Part shown: one piece after another, positions 29,123 through 37,353 of the stretch
How the letters are laid out: each line of letters opens with the position of its first letter
Numbering within the stretch: position 1 is the stretch's first letter
NCBI RefSeq assembly: GCF_007858445.1
Contig: NZ_VIGV01000001.1
Span: forward strand, 186,001 to 250,000
Reading direction: 5' to 3'
Source: Tsukamurella sputi
GTDB taxonomy: Bacteria > Actinomycetota > Actinomycetes > Mycobacteriales > Mycobacteriaceae
DNA length: 64,000 nucleotides
Program-made: the position numbers and the translations under genes
The notes under the pieces: generated by a model
Databases searched by the model: none
The model's input: only the letters and a program-made list of their open reading frames with translations
What the model was told of the DNA's origin: nothing

Positions 29123-29159
29123 AACCGCCGCACCGGACTTCCGGTGCGGCGGTTCTGTT
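29123..29159 (+). terminator. rho-independent-like terminator after fadD15
   Basis: Perfect 14-bp inverted repeat (arms 29123-29136 and 29141-29154, loop ACTT), beginning 12 nt after the fadD15 stop and followed by CTGTTCTT. The arms are very GC-rich; the U tract is short, as is common in actinobacteria. It also faces the convergent lipoprotein gene ending at 29192. Confidence 0.8.
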
Positions 29160-29191
29160 CTTCCGCCCCCCCGACGGCGCCGCTGGGCCGC

Positions 29192-29701
29192 CTACTTCGG
29201 CCGTCCGGACTCGTCGATGGGAAACGAGCGGAACTCCCACCGGCCCGCTGCCCCCTTGATCGTGAGTGTGAACCGGGTGTCGCCCCGCCGCATACCCACG
29301 CGGTACTCGCAGCGCACGACGTACGCAAAGATCTCCTCTCCGAAGGAGGATGTGATCGCGAGCGTGGACGTACGTTGCGGGAGCGTGTCGAGCACCGCAT
29401 CGCTGATCCTCAGCGTCACCTTGTCGAGTTCTTCAGCGCCGGGAACAGCGATCCGTGCCTCCCCTGCCGCCTCGACGAAGGCCTGCCGCACCTGCACCGA
29501 AGTGACCCCGCTCGTCCACGTGTGGCGGCTGCTGCCGTACGCGCCATTGCCGTACGCGGCGATCGGCACCTCCGACCTCGCGCACGTCGACTCCGCACGG
29601 GTCACCGCTTCGACCACGATCGACGGCTCACGATCTCCGGAGCAACTCACCGCCGCGACCGCGGCGAGCACCACTACTCCCGAACGCAATGCCCGTTTCA
29701 T
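29192..29701 (-). CDS. putative lipoprotein, unknown function
   Basis: 169 residues: short basic N-terminus (MKRALRSG), hydrophobic core and a cysteine in AAVSCSGD that fits a weak lipobox, so membrane anchoring outside the cell is likely. The rest is a small soluble domain with two further Cys (TCARS, VRCEYR) that could form a disulfide. The 3' end reads WEFRSFPIDESGRPK. ATG 29701 lies 6 nt after TATGTT, a leaderless arrangement. Base composition is somewhat less GC-rich than neighbours. No family recognised. Confidence 0.65.
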   Translation of the reverse strand: MKRALRSGVVVLAAVAAVSCSGDREPSIVVEAVTRAESTCARSEVPIAAYGNGAYGSSRHTWTSGVTSVQVRQAFVEAAGEARIAVPGAEELDKVTLRISDAVLDTLPQRTSTLAITSSFGEEIFAYVVRCEYRVGMRRGDTRFTLTIKGAAGRWEFRSFPIDESGRPK

Positions 29702-29778
29702 ACATTGAACATACGCCATACTGAATAACAGGTCTTCGCCCATGCTCGGCGACTACACGATCGGGCGGTGCTTTCCGC

Positions 29779-30909
29779 TCAGTACGGGCTGAGGAGGGTC
29801 TGGAGGCGATGGCCGAGACGGCGCCAGTCGAAGTGCTCGGCCACGAGCTCACGTCCGCGGGCACCCATCGCCGCGGCACGATCGGGATCCGCCAGCACAC
29901 CGGCCACGGCATCCGCGATCGCCTCCACATCGCGTCCGGGCACGACGTGCCCCGATTCCCCCTCCCAGACCGTCTCGGGCGCACCTCCGGAGTCACCGGC
30001 CACCACGGGCTTGCCGGTCGCCGAAGCCTCGAGGAAGACGATGCCGAGCCCTTCCACGTCCAGGCCCGCGCCACGAGTACGGCAGGGCATGGCGAAGACA
30101 TCGCCCAGGTTGTGGTGCGCCGCGAGCTCGTCGAACGGAACGGTCCCGGTGAAGTTCACCTGATCCTCGACACCGACCTGCCGCACCAGTTTGTGCAGTG
30201 TCTCGGCGTAGGGACCACCGCCCACGATCACCAGCTTCGCCCCCGGCACCCGCGCGCGGATCCGCGGCAGAGCGCGGATCAGCATGTCCTGCCCCTTCCG
30301 CGGCACCAGCCGCGAGAGGCACAGCACGACGGGTTCGTCGGCGCCGAGTCCGTACCGCGCCCGCAGCTCGGCACGTGCGGCCTCGTCGGGCTTGAAGACG
30401 TCGGTGTCGACGCCGGGCGGAAGGTGCTCCAGCGCGGCGCGCGGGCCGAACGCCGCCGCGAACCTGCCCCGGGTGTACTTGCTGACGTAGGTGGTCACGT
30501 CCGTGGTCTCGCCGATGCGGCGCAGGCAGGCACGCGAGGGCGGCAGCATGGACCATCCCACCTCGTGACCGTGGGTGGAAGCGACGGTGCGCACCGCGCC
30601 CGCATCCTTGAGCGGGGCACCGAGCAGAGCGAGCGGCGCGGCGGCGCCGAACCAGACGGTCTCGATGTCGCGGGAGCGCACCAGGTCCCGAGCGCGGGAC
30701 AGTGCGTCGGGGGTGGGCAGCAGCAACGTCGTCGGGTGTCGGACCACCTCGAAGGGCTGCGCGGCGTCGTACTCGTCGCTGCCGCGCCAGCGTGATGCGT
30801 AGACGACGAGCTCATCGGCGGGCAGCTGCCGCACGAACGCTTGGAGATAGGTCTGGATGCCGCCGGGACGGGGCGGGAAGTCGTTGGTGACCAGCAGCGT
30901 GCGCGGCAT
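29779..30909 (-). CDS. pimB: phosphatidyl-myo-inositol monomannoside alpha-1,6-mannosyltransferase PimB
   Basis: 376 residues, GT-B fold, GT4 family. It adds the second mannose from GDP-mannose to PIM1 on the cytoplasmic face of the membrane. The glycine-rich N-terminal donor region is TNDFPPRPGGIQTY; STHGHEVGWSM and PPGVDTDVFKPD follow; the C-terminal GDP-Man-binding segment is GLGIVFLEASATGKPVVAGDSGGAPE. Nearly collinear with Rv2188c from memory. ATG 30909 (MPRTLLVTNDF) matches that protein; a TTG 9 nt upstream is less likely. TAGGCT lies 8 nt before the ATG. With MptA, it makes this window important for PIM/LM/LAM synthesis. Confidence 0.93.
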   Translation of the reverse strand: MPRTLLVTNDFPPRPGGIQTYLQAFVRQLPADELVVYASRWRGSDEYDAAQPFEVVRHPTTLLLPTPDALSRARDLVRSRDIETVWFGAAAPLALLGAPLKDAGAVRTVASTHGHEVGWSMLPPSRACLRRIGETTDVTTYVSKYTRGRFAAAFGPRAALEHLPPGVDTDVFKPDEAARAELRARYGLGADEPVVLCLSRLVPRKGQDMLIRALPRIRARVPGAKLVIVGGGPYAETLHKLVRQVGVEDQVNFTGTVPFDELAAHHNLGDVFAMPCRTRGAGLDVEGLGIVFLEASATGKPVVAGDSGGAPETVWEGESGHVVPGRDVEAIADAVAGVLADPDRAAAMGARGRELVAEHFDWRRLGHRLQTLLSPY

Positions 30910-30924
30910 GGTGCCCAAGCCTAG

Positions 30925-31968
30925 CTAGTAGCGGACCGCCGAGTTGTACGGGCCCGCCGCGTCGATCGGCACGACCTGCACGGGAACGCCGAAGGTGGAG
31001 GCGTGCACGACCTTCCCGTCGCCCACGTACATGCCGACGTGCGTGGCGGCCGAGTAGTAGACGATGAGGTCGCCCGGCTGGAGCTCGCCGCGGGAGACGG
31101 GGCGCCCGCCGCTGAGCTGGGCCTGCGAGGTGCGCGGCAGGGACTTACCGGACTGCTGGTACGCCCAGACCATGAGGCCGGAGCAGTCGAACTGGCCGGG
31201 GCCGGTACCGCCCCACGCGTACGGGCTGCCGACACGAGTGAGCGCTGCGCGCACCGCGGCGAGTTCGGCCGTGCTGCCCGCGGGCACCTTGCTCGGGTCG
31301 AACGGCGTGGGCGGGCCGATGAGCGTCTGGCGCTGCGCCCCGGTGAGCCGGTCGTAGATGGACTTGATGCGCGCGATCTCCTGAGCGAGACGCGACTTCT
31401 TCTCCTTGAGCTCCGCCGCTTTACGCTCCGCCTCGGTCCGCGTCGTCTCCGCGGACTTGGCGGCGTCCGAGGCCCTGGTGGCGGCCGAATCGGCGGCGGC
31501 CTTCGACTTCTTGTAGGCGTCGACGGTGGCGACGACATCGCGGTTGATGAAGTCGAGCGTCGACATCTGGTCGAGCATCTGCTGCGGCGAGTCGCTCACG
31601 AGCAACGCGTAGGTGCGGTTGGTGCGCGATCCCTTGTAGTTCGCGACCACCACGGCGTCGATCTGCGGCTGCAGCGCCGCCTTCCGCGCCTGCACGGCGG
31701 CGACCTCGCGCTTCGCGGCCACGAGCGTCGCATCAGCGGCGCGCTTGGCGGCCGTGGCCTTCTCGGCCTCCTCCTGTGCCGCCTTGGCCGCCTCATTGGT
31801 GCCGGAGGCCTGCTCGGACAGCGCCTGGTACTGCTTCAGTGCGGCATCGGCCGTGTCGGGATCCGCGGTGGCGCTGCCGGCCACGGTCAGCCCTGCGACG
31901 AGAGCCAGCGCGGCCGACGCTGCGGTGGCGCGGTGCGCGAGGGATCGATGGGAGAAGGTCGATGACAC
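30925..31968 (-). CDS. NlpC/P60 peptidoglycan endopeptidase with coiled coil (Rv2190c-like)
   Basis: 347 residues: signal peptide (cleavage after about GSATA, residue 35), a long Ala/Lys/Glu-rich coiled coil (about 40-205), a Pro-rich hinge and a C-terminal NlpC/P60 domain (about 235-347). The catalytic Cys is C262 in QFDCSGL, with H310 and H322. The fold cleaves D-iGlu-mDAP bonds in wall peptides. GGAAGGA lies 11 nt before GTG 31968; a TTG at 32013 would add 15 residues without a better signal. It lies 61 bp downstream of a second NlpC/P60 gene and probably shares its riboswitch-controlled transcript. Confidence 0.88.
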   Translation of the reverse strand: MSSTFSHRSLAHRATAASAALALVAGLTVAGSATADPDTADAALKQYQALSEQASGTNEAAKAAQEEAEKATAAKRAADATLVAAKREVAAVQARKAALQPQIDAVVVANYKGSRTNRTYALLVSDSPQQMLDQMSTLDFINRDVVATVDAYKKSKAAADSAATRASDAAKSAETTRTEAERKAAELKEKKSRLAQEIARIKSIYDRLTGAQRQTLIGPPTPFDPSKVPAGSTAELAAVRAALTRVGSPYAWGGTGPGQFDCSGLMVWAYQQSGKSLPRTSQAQLSGGRPVSRGELQPGDLIVYYSAATHVGMYVGDGKVVHASTFGVPVQVVPIDAAGPYNSAVRY

Positions 31969-32029
31969 GGCCGAGCGGGTCCTTCCGAAGCTGGAGCACG
32001 ATTGCGAACGCAACCGTTGCCAGGTTACG

Positions 32030-32698
32030 TCAGTAACGACGGGCGGAGTACACCGACATCTCGTTGAGCGGGCTCACCTTGACGGGGATGCCGTAGTTCA
32101 CCGAGTGGACGACCTTGCCGTTGCCGATGTACAGCGCGGCGTGGCTGCCACCGTTGTAGATCACGATGTCGCCCGGCTGCAGGTCGGAGATCGGGACCGA
32201 GCGGCCTCCGCCGAGCTGGCCGTAGCTGTCGCGCGGCACGGAGATGCCCGCCTGCTTCATGGACCAGTACACGAGGCCGGAGCAGTCGAACGAGTTCGGG
32301 CCGGCCGAGCCGTACGAGTAGGGCAGGCCGGTACGCGACAGGGCGGCCTGCACGACCTTCGCCTTCGCACCGCCGGGCTGCACGCCGGCGACGGAGGTGA
32401 CGCCCGGCTTCGGGGCGATGGCGACGTCGCTCACGACGTTCGGGCGCGCGGTGGTGTTGCGAGAGGCGATCGTCTGCGCGGGCTTCGCCGCCGGATCGGC
32501 CTTCACCGCGGGGTTCGCGGCGGGCGCAGGGGCGGGCTTCGCCTGCGGCGAGACAGGCGCCGGCGCAGCGGGGGCAGGCGCTGCGAAAGCGGCGGCGGGG
32601 ACCGCGAGGGTACCGATGGTCACGGCGCCTGCTGCGAGGGCACCACGAGCGGCGGTGGCACCCCGGCTGGGCTGCGGCTGAATTCGGTGTTTCGCCAC
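32030..32698 (-). CDS. secreted NlpC/P60 hydrolase, riboswitch-controlled
   Basis: 222 residues: signal peptide ending AAAFAA (about residue 40), an Ala/Pro/Lys-rich low-complexity linker (40-100) that may span the wall, and an NlpC/P60 domain (about 110-222) with C139 in SFDCSGL, H186 and H198. It resembles short Rip-type hydrolases and should cut stem peptides. AGGAGA lies 8 nt before GTG 32698. Upstream come a ydaO-type aptamer and a good sigma-A promoter, so expression is probably lowered when cyclic di-AMP is high. First gene of the NlpC/P60 pair. Confidence 0.88.
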   Translation of the reverse strand: MAKHRIQPQPSRGATAARGALAAGAVTIGTLAVPAAAFAAPAPAAPAPVSPQAKPAPAPAANPAVKADPAAKPAQTIASRNTTARPNVVSDVAIAPKPGVTSVAGVQPGGAKAKVVQAALSRTGLPYSYGSAGPNSFDCSGLVYWSMKQAGISVPRDSYGQLGGGRSVPISDLQPGDIVIYNGGSHAALYIGNGKVVHSVNYGIPVKVSPLNEMSVYSARRY

Positions 32699-32725
32699 GA
32701 AGCGATTCTCCTAGTTTTCTTCCCG

Positions 32726-32854
32726 ACCGCCGACCGAGTTAGCTGACGGGTTCGGGCGAGGAAGATGCCCTACCCCGGAGGCCTGAGCCTCCGGCGATTC
32801 ACCCCGGATAACGCGTGTGGGTCCCCGGTGAGGCCTCGCGGCCTCTTAGGCGGT
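32726..32854 (-). ncRNA. ydaO/yuaA-type cyclic di-AMP riboswitch
   Basis: Read on minus, the leader carries the conserved blocks of the actinobacterial ydaO motif in order: CACCGGGGACCCAC, GGGGTGAATC, GGGTAGGGCATCTTCC, and CCCGAACCCGTCAGCTAAC. The outer helix P1 can form between ACCGCC (32854-32849) and GGCGGT (32731-32726). The class binds two c-di-AMP molecules and, in actinobacteria, sits ahead of wall hydrolase genes such as NlpC/P60 and Rpf. The next gene is such a hydrolase, starting 28 nt after P1. The switch could hide the AGGAGA ribosome site; no terminator is evident. Confidence 0.88.
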
Positions 32855-32908
32855 GACCGAGGGAGACGGGGCGGCTTTCGCCCCGGGCACCTCCGCAAGG
32901 TCTCAGAA

Positions 32909-32937
32909 AGATTACGAAACGGAAACGCGCCTGTCTA
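32909..32937 (-). promoter_or_regulatory. sigma-A-type promoter of the riboswitch transcript
   Basis: On minus, TAGACA (32937-32932) and TAATCT (32914-32909) are separated by exactly 17 bp, one mismatch from TTGACA and two from TATAAT. Start of transcription near 32902 would give a leader of about 200 nt containing the aptamer. A 7-bp GC hairpin with an AAAGC loop lies between start and aptamer. Confidence 0.72.
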
Positions 32938-32982
32938 GCCGGACGCGCCGGTGTCGAGGCGAGAACCTGCGGCCAGGCCCGT

Positions 32983-33237
32983 TCAGCCCGCTCGTTTCGC
33001 CTGGTCAGAGACTACGCGCAGGCGAGGCAACATTCCTTCGTTCGCGAATGCCGCGATCGCGTCACTCAGGCCCGGATCCGCCGTGACCATCGAGTCACCC
33101 GTGACCCCTGCCGGCGTCGGTGCATCAGCGGGCGCGGGCGCGGCGACGACCACCGGGCCGAGAAGGAAGCCCACGGAGCAGTCGCCACAGGCGCGGGGCT
33201 TGGCGGGGCAGGTGGAGCAATCGACGTGCAGTGCCAT
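32983..33237 (-). CDS. small Cys-rich protein, possible metal binder
   Basis: 84 residues. The N-terminal 20 residues hold four Cys in HVDCSTCPAKPRACGDC (CxxC, then CxxC after a 7-residue gap), a likely zinc or Fe-S site. The C-terminal half has an amphipathic helix (GLSDAIAAFANEGMLPRLRVV). GAAGGGA lies 8 nt before the ATG. I recall similar small proteins beside the Rv2191-like nuclease in other Mycobacteriales. Divergent from that nuclease by 118 bp. Function unknown; a link to nucleic-acid repair is only guilt by position. Confidence 0.65.
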   Translation of the reverse strand: MALHVDCSTCPAKPRACGDCSVGFLLGPVVVAAPAPADAPTPAGVTGDSMVTADPGLSDAIAAFANEGMLPRLRVVSDQAKRAG

Positions 33238-33355
33238 GGCGGCATCCCTTCGTTGTCGGTCTCGATACCGGCGACGCTAGGTGTGACGACCGACAAGTTT
33301 CGCGCGCCCGTTCGGACGGCGGAAACCTGTCGGTGGGGTGTTCTACGGTCGCGCC

Positions 33356-35185
33356 ATGCAGCTCAGCCTGGACGATTGTGAGACGGGCACCGTCGATCCG
33401 CCCCTGCGAGAGGTGACCTTCGTCGTGGTCGACCTGGAGACCACCGGGGGCTCCCCCAAAGGCGGTGACGCGATCACCGAGATCGGCGCCGTGAAGGTGC
33501 GCGGCGGGGAGGTCCTCGGCGAGTTCGCCACGCTGGTCGATCCCGGCTGCGGGATCTCGCCGCACATCACCCACCTCACCGGCATCACCACCGCAATGGT
33601 CACCGGCGCACCCCGGATCGAGTCGGTGCTCCCCTCGTTCCTCGAGTTCGCGCACGGCGCCGTCCTGGTGGCGCACAACGCCCGGTTCGACCTGGGCTTC
33701 CTCAAGGCAGCCTCCGCACAGACCGGCACTCCCTGGCCCAAGCCCGCATCGCTGTGCACCGTCCAGCTGGCACGGCGGGTCCTCACCCGGGACGAGGCCC
33801 CGTCGGTGAAGCTCAGCGAGCTCGCACGGCTGTTCCGCACCGAGACCACGCCCAACCACCGGGCACTCGACGACGCCCGGGCCACCGTCGAAGTGCTGCA
33901 CGGGTTGATCGCGCGGGTGGGCAACCAGGGCATCCACACCCTGGGCGAGCTGCGCGGCCACCTGCCCTCGGTCACACCGCAGCAGCGCGCCAAACGTTCT
34001 CTCGCGGATCCGCTACCGGAGCGGCCGGGCGTCTACCTCTTCCGCGGTCCGGGGAACGAGGTCCTCTACGTGGGCACGTCGGGCAACCTGCGCCGCCGGG
34101 TGCGCAACTACTTCACCTCCGGGGAGACGCGGGGCCGCATCAAAGAGATGGTGGGGCTCGCGGAGCGGGTGGACCACGTCGAGTGCGCGCACGCGTTGGA
34201 GGCCGCGGCGCGGGAGCTGCGGCTCATCGCGGCGCACACTCCCCCGTACAACCGTCGATCGAAGTACCCCAAGCGCGGCTGGTGGATCCACCTGACGACG
34301 GAGGCCTTTCCCCGACTCGCGGTGCGCCGCGCGGCGCCGCCGGGCGCGCCCTGCATCGGACCGGTGCGTTCGCGGACCGATGCCGCGGATCTGGCCGATC
34401 TGCTCGCCGAGGCGTGCGGGCTGCGCACGTGCACCACCCGCCTCCGGGCCGGGGCGGTCCACACGTGCGCCCTGGGGCCCGACGGTGCGCGTCCCCTCGG
34501 CGGGTGCCACGCCTCTGTCGCCGCACCCGAACCCGCCGCGCTGTACCGCCCGCGCGCCGAGCTGACGGCGGCCGCCCTCACCGGCCGCTCCTCGGAGGTC
34601 TTCGACGCACTGGAATCCCGGCTCGCGGCGCTCGCGGAACGCGAGTTCTTCGAGTCCGCGGCGCGGCTGCGCGACCGGACCGCCCGACTGGTGGACGCGG
34701 TGGCCCGCTCGCACGCACTGGTCGCCTTCGCGGAGGTACCGGAGTTGTCGATCGCGCACCCCGACGGCCGCGGGGGCTGGGAGCTGTCGATCGTGCGGCA
34801 CGGTCGTCTCGCAGCCGCGGGCGTCGCGCCGCGTGGGGTGCCGCCGATGCCGGTCTTCGACCGCCTGCGCTCGGCCGCGGAATCGGTGTACGAGGCCGGC
34901 GGAGATCCGCTGGCGGCGCCCGACGTCCCCGACACCCTCTTCCCGGCCGACTCGCTGCACGGGGCCAGCCCCGAGGAGGCGGCGTTGCTCCGCCGCTGGG
35001 CGCTGCGCCCGGGAACCCGCATCGTGGACGTCCAGGGCACGTGGGGCGAGCCGCTCCACGGCGCGGGGCGGTGGTCCGAGTGGGCCGAGCGCGCGTCCGA
35101 AGCGGGTCGCGACGCCCGAGCGGCGGCAGCGCATCCGCGCGGGGCCACGAGGCAATACAGTGAGGAGGCCACGCATGCCGCGTGA
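33356..35185 (+). CDS. DEDDh exonuclease fused to UvrC-like GIY-YIG/UVR nuclease (Rv2191-like)
   Basis: 609 residues with three parts. Residues 18-190 are a DnaQ-type 3'-5' exonuclease: D26 and E28 in VVVDLETTGG, HNARFDLGFL, and NHRALDDARAT with the catalytic His/Asp. Residues 220-300 are a GIY-YIG endonuclease as in UvrC (RPGVYLFRGPGNEVLYVGTSGNL). About residues 405-450 form a UVR-like helical hairpin (LESRLAALAEREFFESAARLRDR). Together this is the Cho-like exonuclease family, likely acting in DNA repair. TACGGT (33344-33349) lies 6 nt before ATG 33356, a leaderless arrangement. Confidence 0.88.
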   Translation: MQLSLDDCETGTVDPPLREVTFVVVDLETTGGSPKGGDAITEIGAVKVRGGEVLGEFATLVDPGCGISPHITHLTGITTAMVTGAPRIESVLPSFLEFAHGAVLVAHNARFDLGFLKAASAQTGTPWPKPASLCTVQLARRVLTRDEAPSVKLSELARLFRTETTPNHRALDDARATVEVLHGLIARVGNQGIHTLGELRGHLPSVTPQQRAKRSLADPLPERPGVYLFRGPGNEVLYVGTSGNLRRRVRNYFTSGETRGRIKEMVGLAERVDHVECAHALEAAARELRLIAAHTPPYNRRSKYPKRGWWIHLTTEAFPRLAVRRAAPPGAPCIGPVRSRTDAADLADLLAEACGLRTCTTRLRAGAVHTCALGPDGARPLGGCHASVAAPEPAALYRPRAELTAAALTGRSSEVFDALESRLAALAEREFFESAARLRDRTARLVDAVARSHALVAFAEVPELSIAHPDGRGGWELSIVRHGRLAAAGVAPRGVPPMPVFDRLRSAAESVYEAGGDPLAAPDVPDTLFPADSLHGASPEEAALLRRWALRPGTRIVDVQGTWGEPLHGAGRWSEWAERASEAGRDARAAAAHPRGATRQYSEEATHAA

Positions 35186-35212
35186 GCGGAAGGCAACCGA
35201 AAGGCCGCGTAC

Positions 35213-35488
35213 GTGATCACTGCGATCGTCCTCATCAGCGCCGACGTGCACCGCATCCCCGAGACCGCGCAGGCCGTCGCGAACATCGAAGGCGTGACCG
35301 AGGTGTACTCCTGCGCGGGTGACATCGACCTGGTCGCCAAGGTGCGGGTGCGCGAGCACGATCAGATCGCCGAGGTCGTCACCGAGAAGATCAACCGCCT
35401 CGACGGGGTGGTGAACACCTCCACCCACATCGCCTTCCGCGAGTACGCCTCGGCGGACGTCGACGCGGGTTTCGACATCGGGAACTGA
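35213..35488 (+). CDS. stand-alone Lrp/AsnC ligand-binding (RAM) domain protein
   Basis: 91 residues. The whole protein is one RAM domain (ITAIVLISADVHRIPETAQAVANIEGVTEVYSCAGDIDLVAKVRV), the beta-alpha-beta effector module of Lrp regulators, without the DNA-binding HTH. Such SraM-like proteins form oligomers and may bind amino acids or modulate full-length Lrp proteins. GTG 35213 lies 27 nt after the nuclease gene; the stop lies 4 bp from the convergent gene. TrpD is two kilobases away, which hints at but does not show an amino-acid role. Confidence 0.83.
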   Translation: MITAIVLISADVHRIPETAQAVANIEGVTEVYSCAGDIDLVAKVRVREHDQIAEVVTEKINRLDGVVNTSTHIAFREYASADVDAGFDIGN

Positions 35489-35492
35489 GCGC

Positions 35493-36407
35493 CTACTCGC
35501 GGTTGATGATCTCCAGCAGCTCCGGCGGCGGGGTGACGTTCAGCGCGTCGTCGGCGATGCTGCTGATCTGCGTCACAGCGCCGTCGCGCCAGTAGTAGAC
35601 GTTCGGCGACACCGGGCCCACCCCGTCGGAGTAGCCGTTGGCGGTGAACACCGGCAGCAGCATGAGGCCGCCCAGAGCACTCGCCGCGTCCGAGCAGGCC
35701 GCGAAGGCCAGCTGATTGCGGAAGGGCACGCCGAACAGCACGCCACCGCGCAGGTCGATGCCCGGCACCCATCGCGGCAGCAGCTCGGACAGCAGTAGAG
35801 CGCCGCTGGCCGTGTAGACGGATTCGCTGAGGGCGCACCGGATCCGGTGCCCGTCGTGCTCCACGGTCTCGATGCGCACCGCGGCGGTCTCGGTGAGTTC
35901 GCGGAACAGGTTCCCACGCGCCCGGTCGTACCAGGGACCGAGCGGCGCCAGGTTCCGAACGGAACCGTCGCCCAGCATGCTGACCCGGTCCGGGTAGTCG
36001 ACGGCGAGCACCTCCGCCACCCCGGGCTGCCACTGCGGCGCGTAGTCGAAGGTCAAGCGCGGGTCACCTGCGGTCACGTCGAGCAGCCGCGCGATCACGC
36101 GCGCACGCAGCTCCTCGTCGGTCGGCTCGCCGTCGCCGGGCCGCAGCAGCGCCGCCAGATGCTCCCGCACCACCGGGTCCCACTGCGCACCGTCGACCCC
36201 GCGGACCTTCCGCATCAGGTTGTCGAGACCCAGCGTGCACCCGTCGGCCGTCCGGAGGTGATCGCCGAGGACCTGCGCCTCGAACCCCTTCTCGGCCAGC
36301 ACCGTCCGGGTGAGCGACCGCAACCGATCGGCGTCGCGGATCGTCAGCAGGTCCAGGTACGGATCCGGCTGGTCCTCGACCGACTTCTTCCTCCCGAACA
36401 GGCCCAT
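35493..36407 (-). CDS. conserved hypothetical protein
   Basis: 304 residues, soluble, no signal peptide. It opens MGLFGRKKSVEDQPDPYLDLLTIRDADRLRSLTRTVLAEKG, has a helical N-terminal half and a mixed C-terminal half (GVLFGVPFRNQLAFAACSD, MLLPVFTANGYSDGVGPVSPNVYYWRDG). The layout recalls DUF1444-like proteins but I cannot confirm it. ATG 36407 has TACTCT 7 nt upstream and no Shine-Dalgarno (leaderless). It follows the CitE-like gene on the same strand by 23 bp. Confidence 0.68.
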   Translation of the reverse strand: MGLFGRKKSVEDQPDPYLDLLTIRDADRLRSLTRTVLAEKGFEAQVLGDHLRTADGCTLGLDNLMRKVRGVDGAQWDPVVREHLAALLRPGDGEPTDEELRARVIARLLDVTAGDPRLTFDYAPQWQPGVAEVLAVDYPDRVSMLGDGSVRNLAPLGPWYDRARGNLFRELTETAAVRIETVEHDGHRIRCALSESVYTASGALLLSELLPRWVPGIDLRGGVLFGVPFRNQLAFAACSDAASALGGLMLLPVFTANGYSDGVGPVSPNVYYWRDGAVTQISSIADDALNVTPPPELLEIINRE

Positions 36408-36430
36408 GCCGTCGAGAGTAGGCGCGAATC

Positions 36431-37282
36431 TCAGTAGCCGCTGTGGCTGACCTCCGCGGCCTCGACCTCGATACCGAAGTCGACGGCCTGCTGCACGATC
36501 TTCTGGGCGCGGGCCAGGCGCGGCAGGTCCGAACCGTCGGTGATCTTGCCGCCGGACTTCTCGAAGGCGTCGATGAAGCCGTGTGCCCAGGCCACCTCCG
36601 ACTCGCTGGGGCTGAGACCGGCGTTGATGACACCGGCGTGCTCGGGAGTCAGGCACAGCTTGCCGGACATGCCCATCTCCTTGGCCAGGGAGGTACCGGT
36701 GGGCAGGTGGGCGATGTTCAGCGTCGGGCCGTCGATGGGCGCGGGCAATCGGGCCGCCCGCGAGGCGATGACCAGCTGCGAGCGCGCGTAGGCCAGGGCG
36801 ATCGGGTCCTCACCGACGGCGGTGTCGCGCTTGAAGTCACCGGTACCGAAGGCGATCCGGAAGGTCGACGGTGCCGACGCGATCCGCTCCACGTTCTGCA
36901 TGCCGCGGGCCGTTTCGACGAGCGCGAGGATCCGCGTCCCGTCGGGCAACCGGTCCGCGGTGTCGTCGAGATGGCTCGATCCCTCGGACTTCGCCAGCAT
37001 CACGCCCTCGAGCCCGGCGCACTGCTTGAGCGCGGCGCAGTCGGCGCTCCAGTACTCGCTCGCCGCGTCGTTGATGCGCACCCAGGCGCGATGGCCCGTC
37101 GACAACCATTCGACGGTGTCCGCCCGCGCCTGTTCCTTGTCCTTGGCGGCGACGGCGTCCTCGAGGTCGATGATCACGGCGTCGGCCTCACTGGCCTGCG
37201 CCACGGCGAAGGACTCGGGATGGGAGGCCGGCACGAGGAGCCAGGAACGAGCGATCTGCGGGGAGACGGTGCGCTTACTCAC
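36431..37282 (-). CDS. CitE-like HpcH/HpaI aldolase family CoA-ester lyase
   Basis: 283 residues with a TIM-barrel of the CitE-like group: RSWLLVPASHPESF, the metal-binding VIIDLEDAV (E41-D42), WVRIND with the substrate Arg, LALVETARGMQN with a metal-ligand Glu, and FGTGDFKRD. Stand-alone CitE-like enzymes in Mycobacteriales cleave or hydrolyse CoA esters such as malyl- or citramalyl-CoA. No citrate lyase alpha or gamma subunits are nearby. TAACCT lies 7 nt before GTG 37282, so the start is probably leaderless. Confidence 0.8.
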   Translation of the reverse strand: MSKRTVSPQIARSWLLVPASHPESFAVAQASEADAVIIDLEDAVAAKDKEQARADTVEWLSTGHRAWVRINDAASEYWSADCAALKQCAGLEGVMLAKSEGSSHLDDTADRLPDGTRILALVETARGMQNVERIASAPSTFRIAFGTGDFKRDTAVGEDPIALAYARSQLVIASRAARLPAPIDGPTLNIAHLPTGTSLAKEMGMSGKLCLTPEHAGVINAGLSPSESEVAWAHGFIDAFEKSGGKITDGSDLPRLARAQKIVQQAVDFGIEVEAAEVSHSGY

Positions 37283-37353
37283 GCCGTCCAGGTTAGGCCC
37301 GTGGAACACGGAATTCCGCGGAATGGAATTTTGTGCGTTGTGTTCGCGGGCAC

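Noticed and set aside
32038-32698. Second riboswitch between the two NlpC/P60 genes
   Set aside because: The 61-bp spacer has only a ribosome site; the second gene is most simply co-transcribed.
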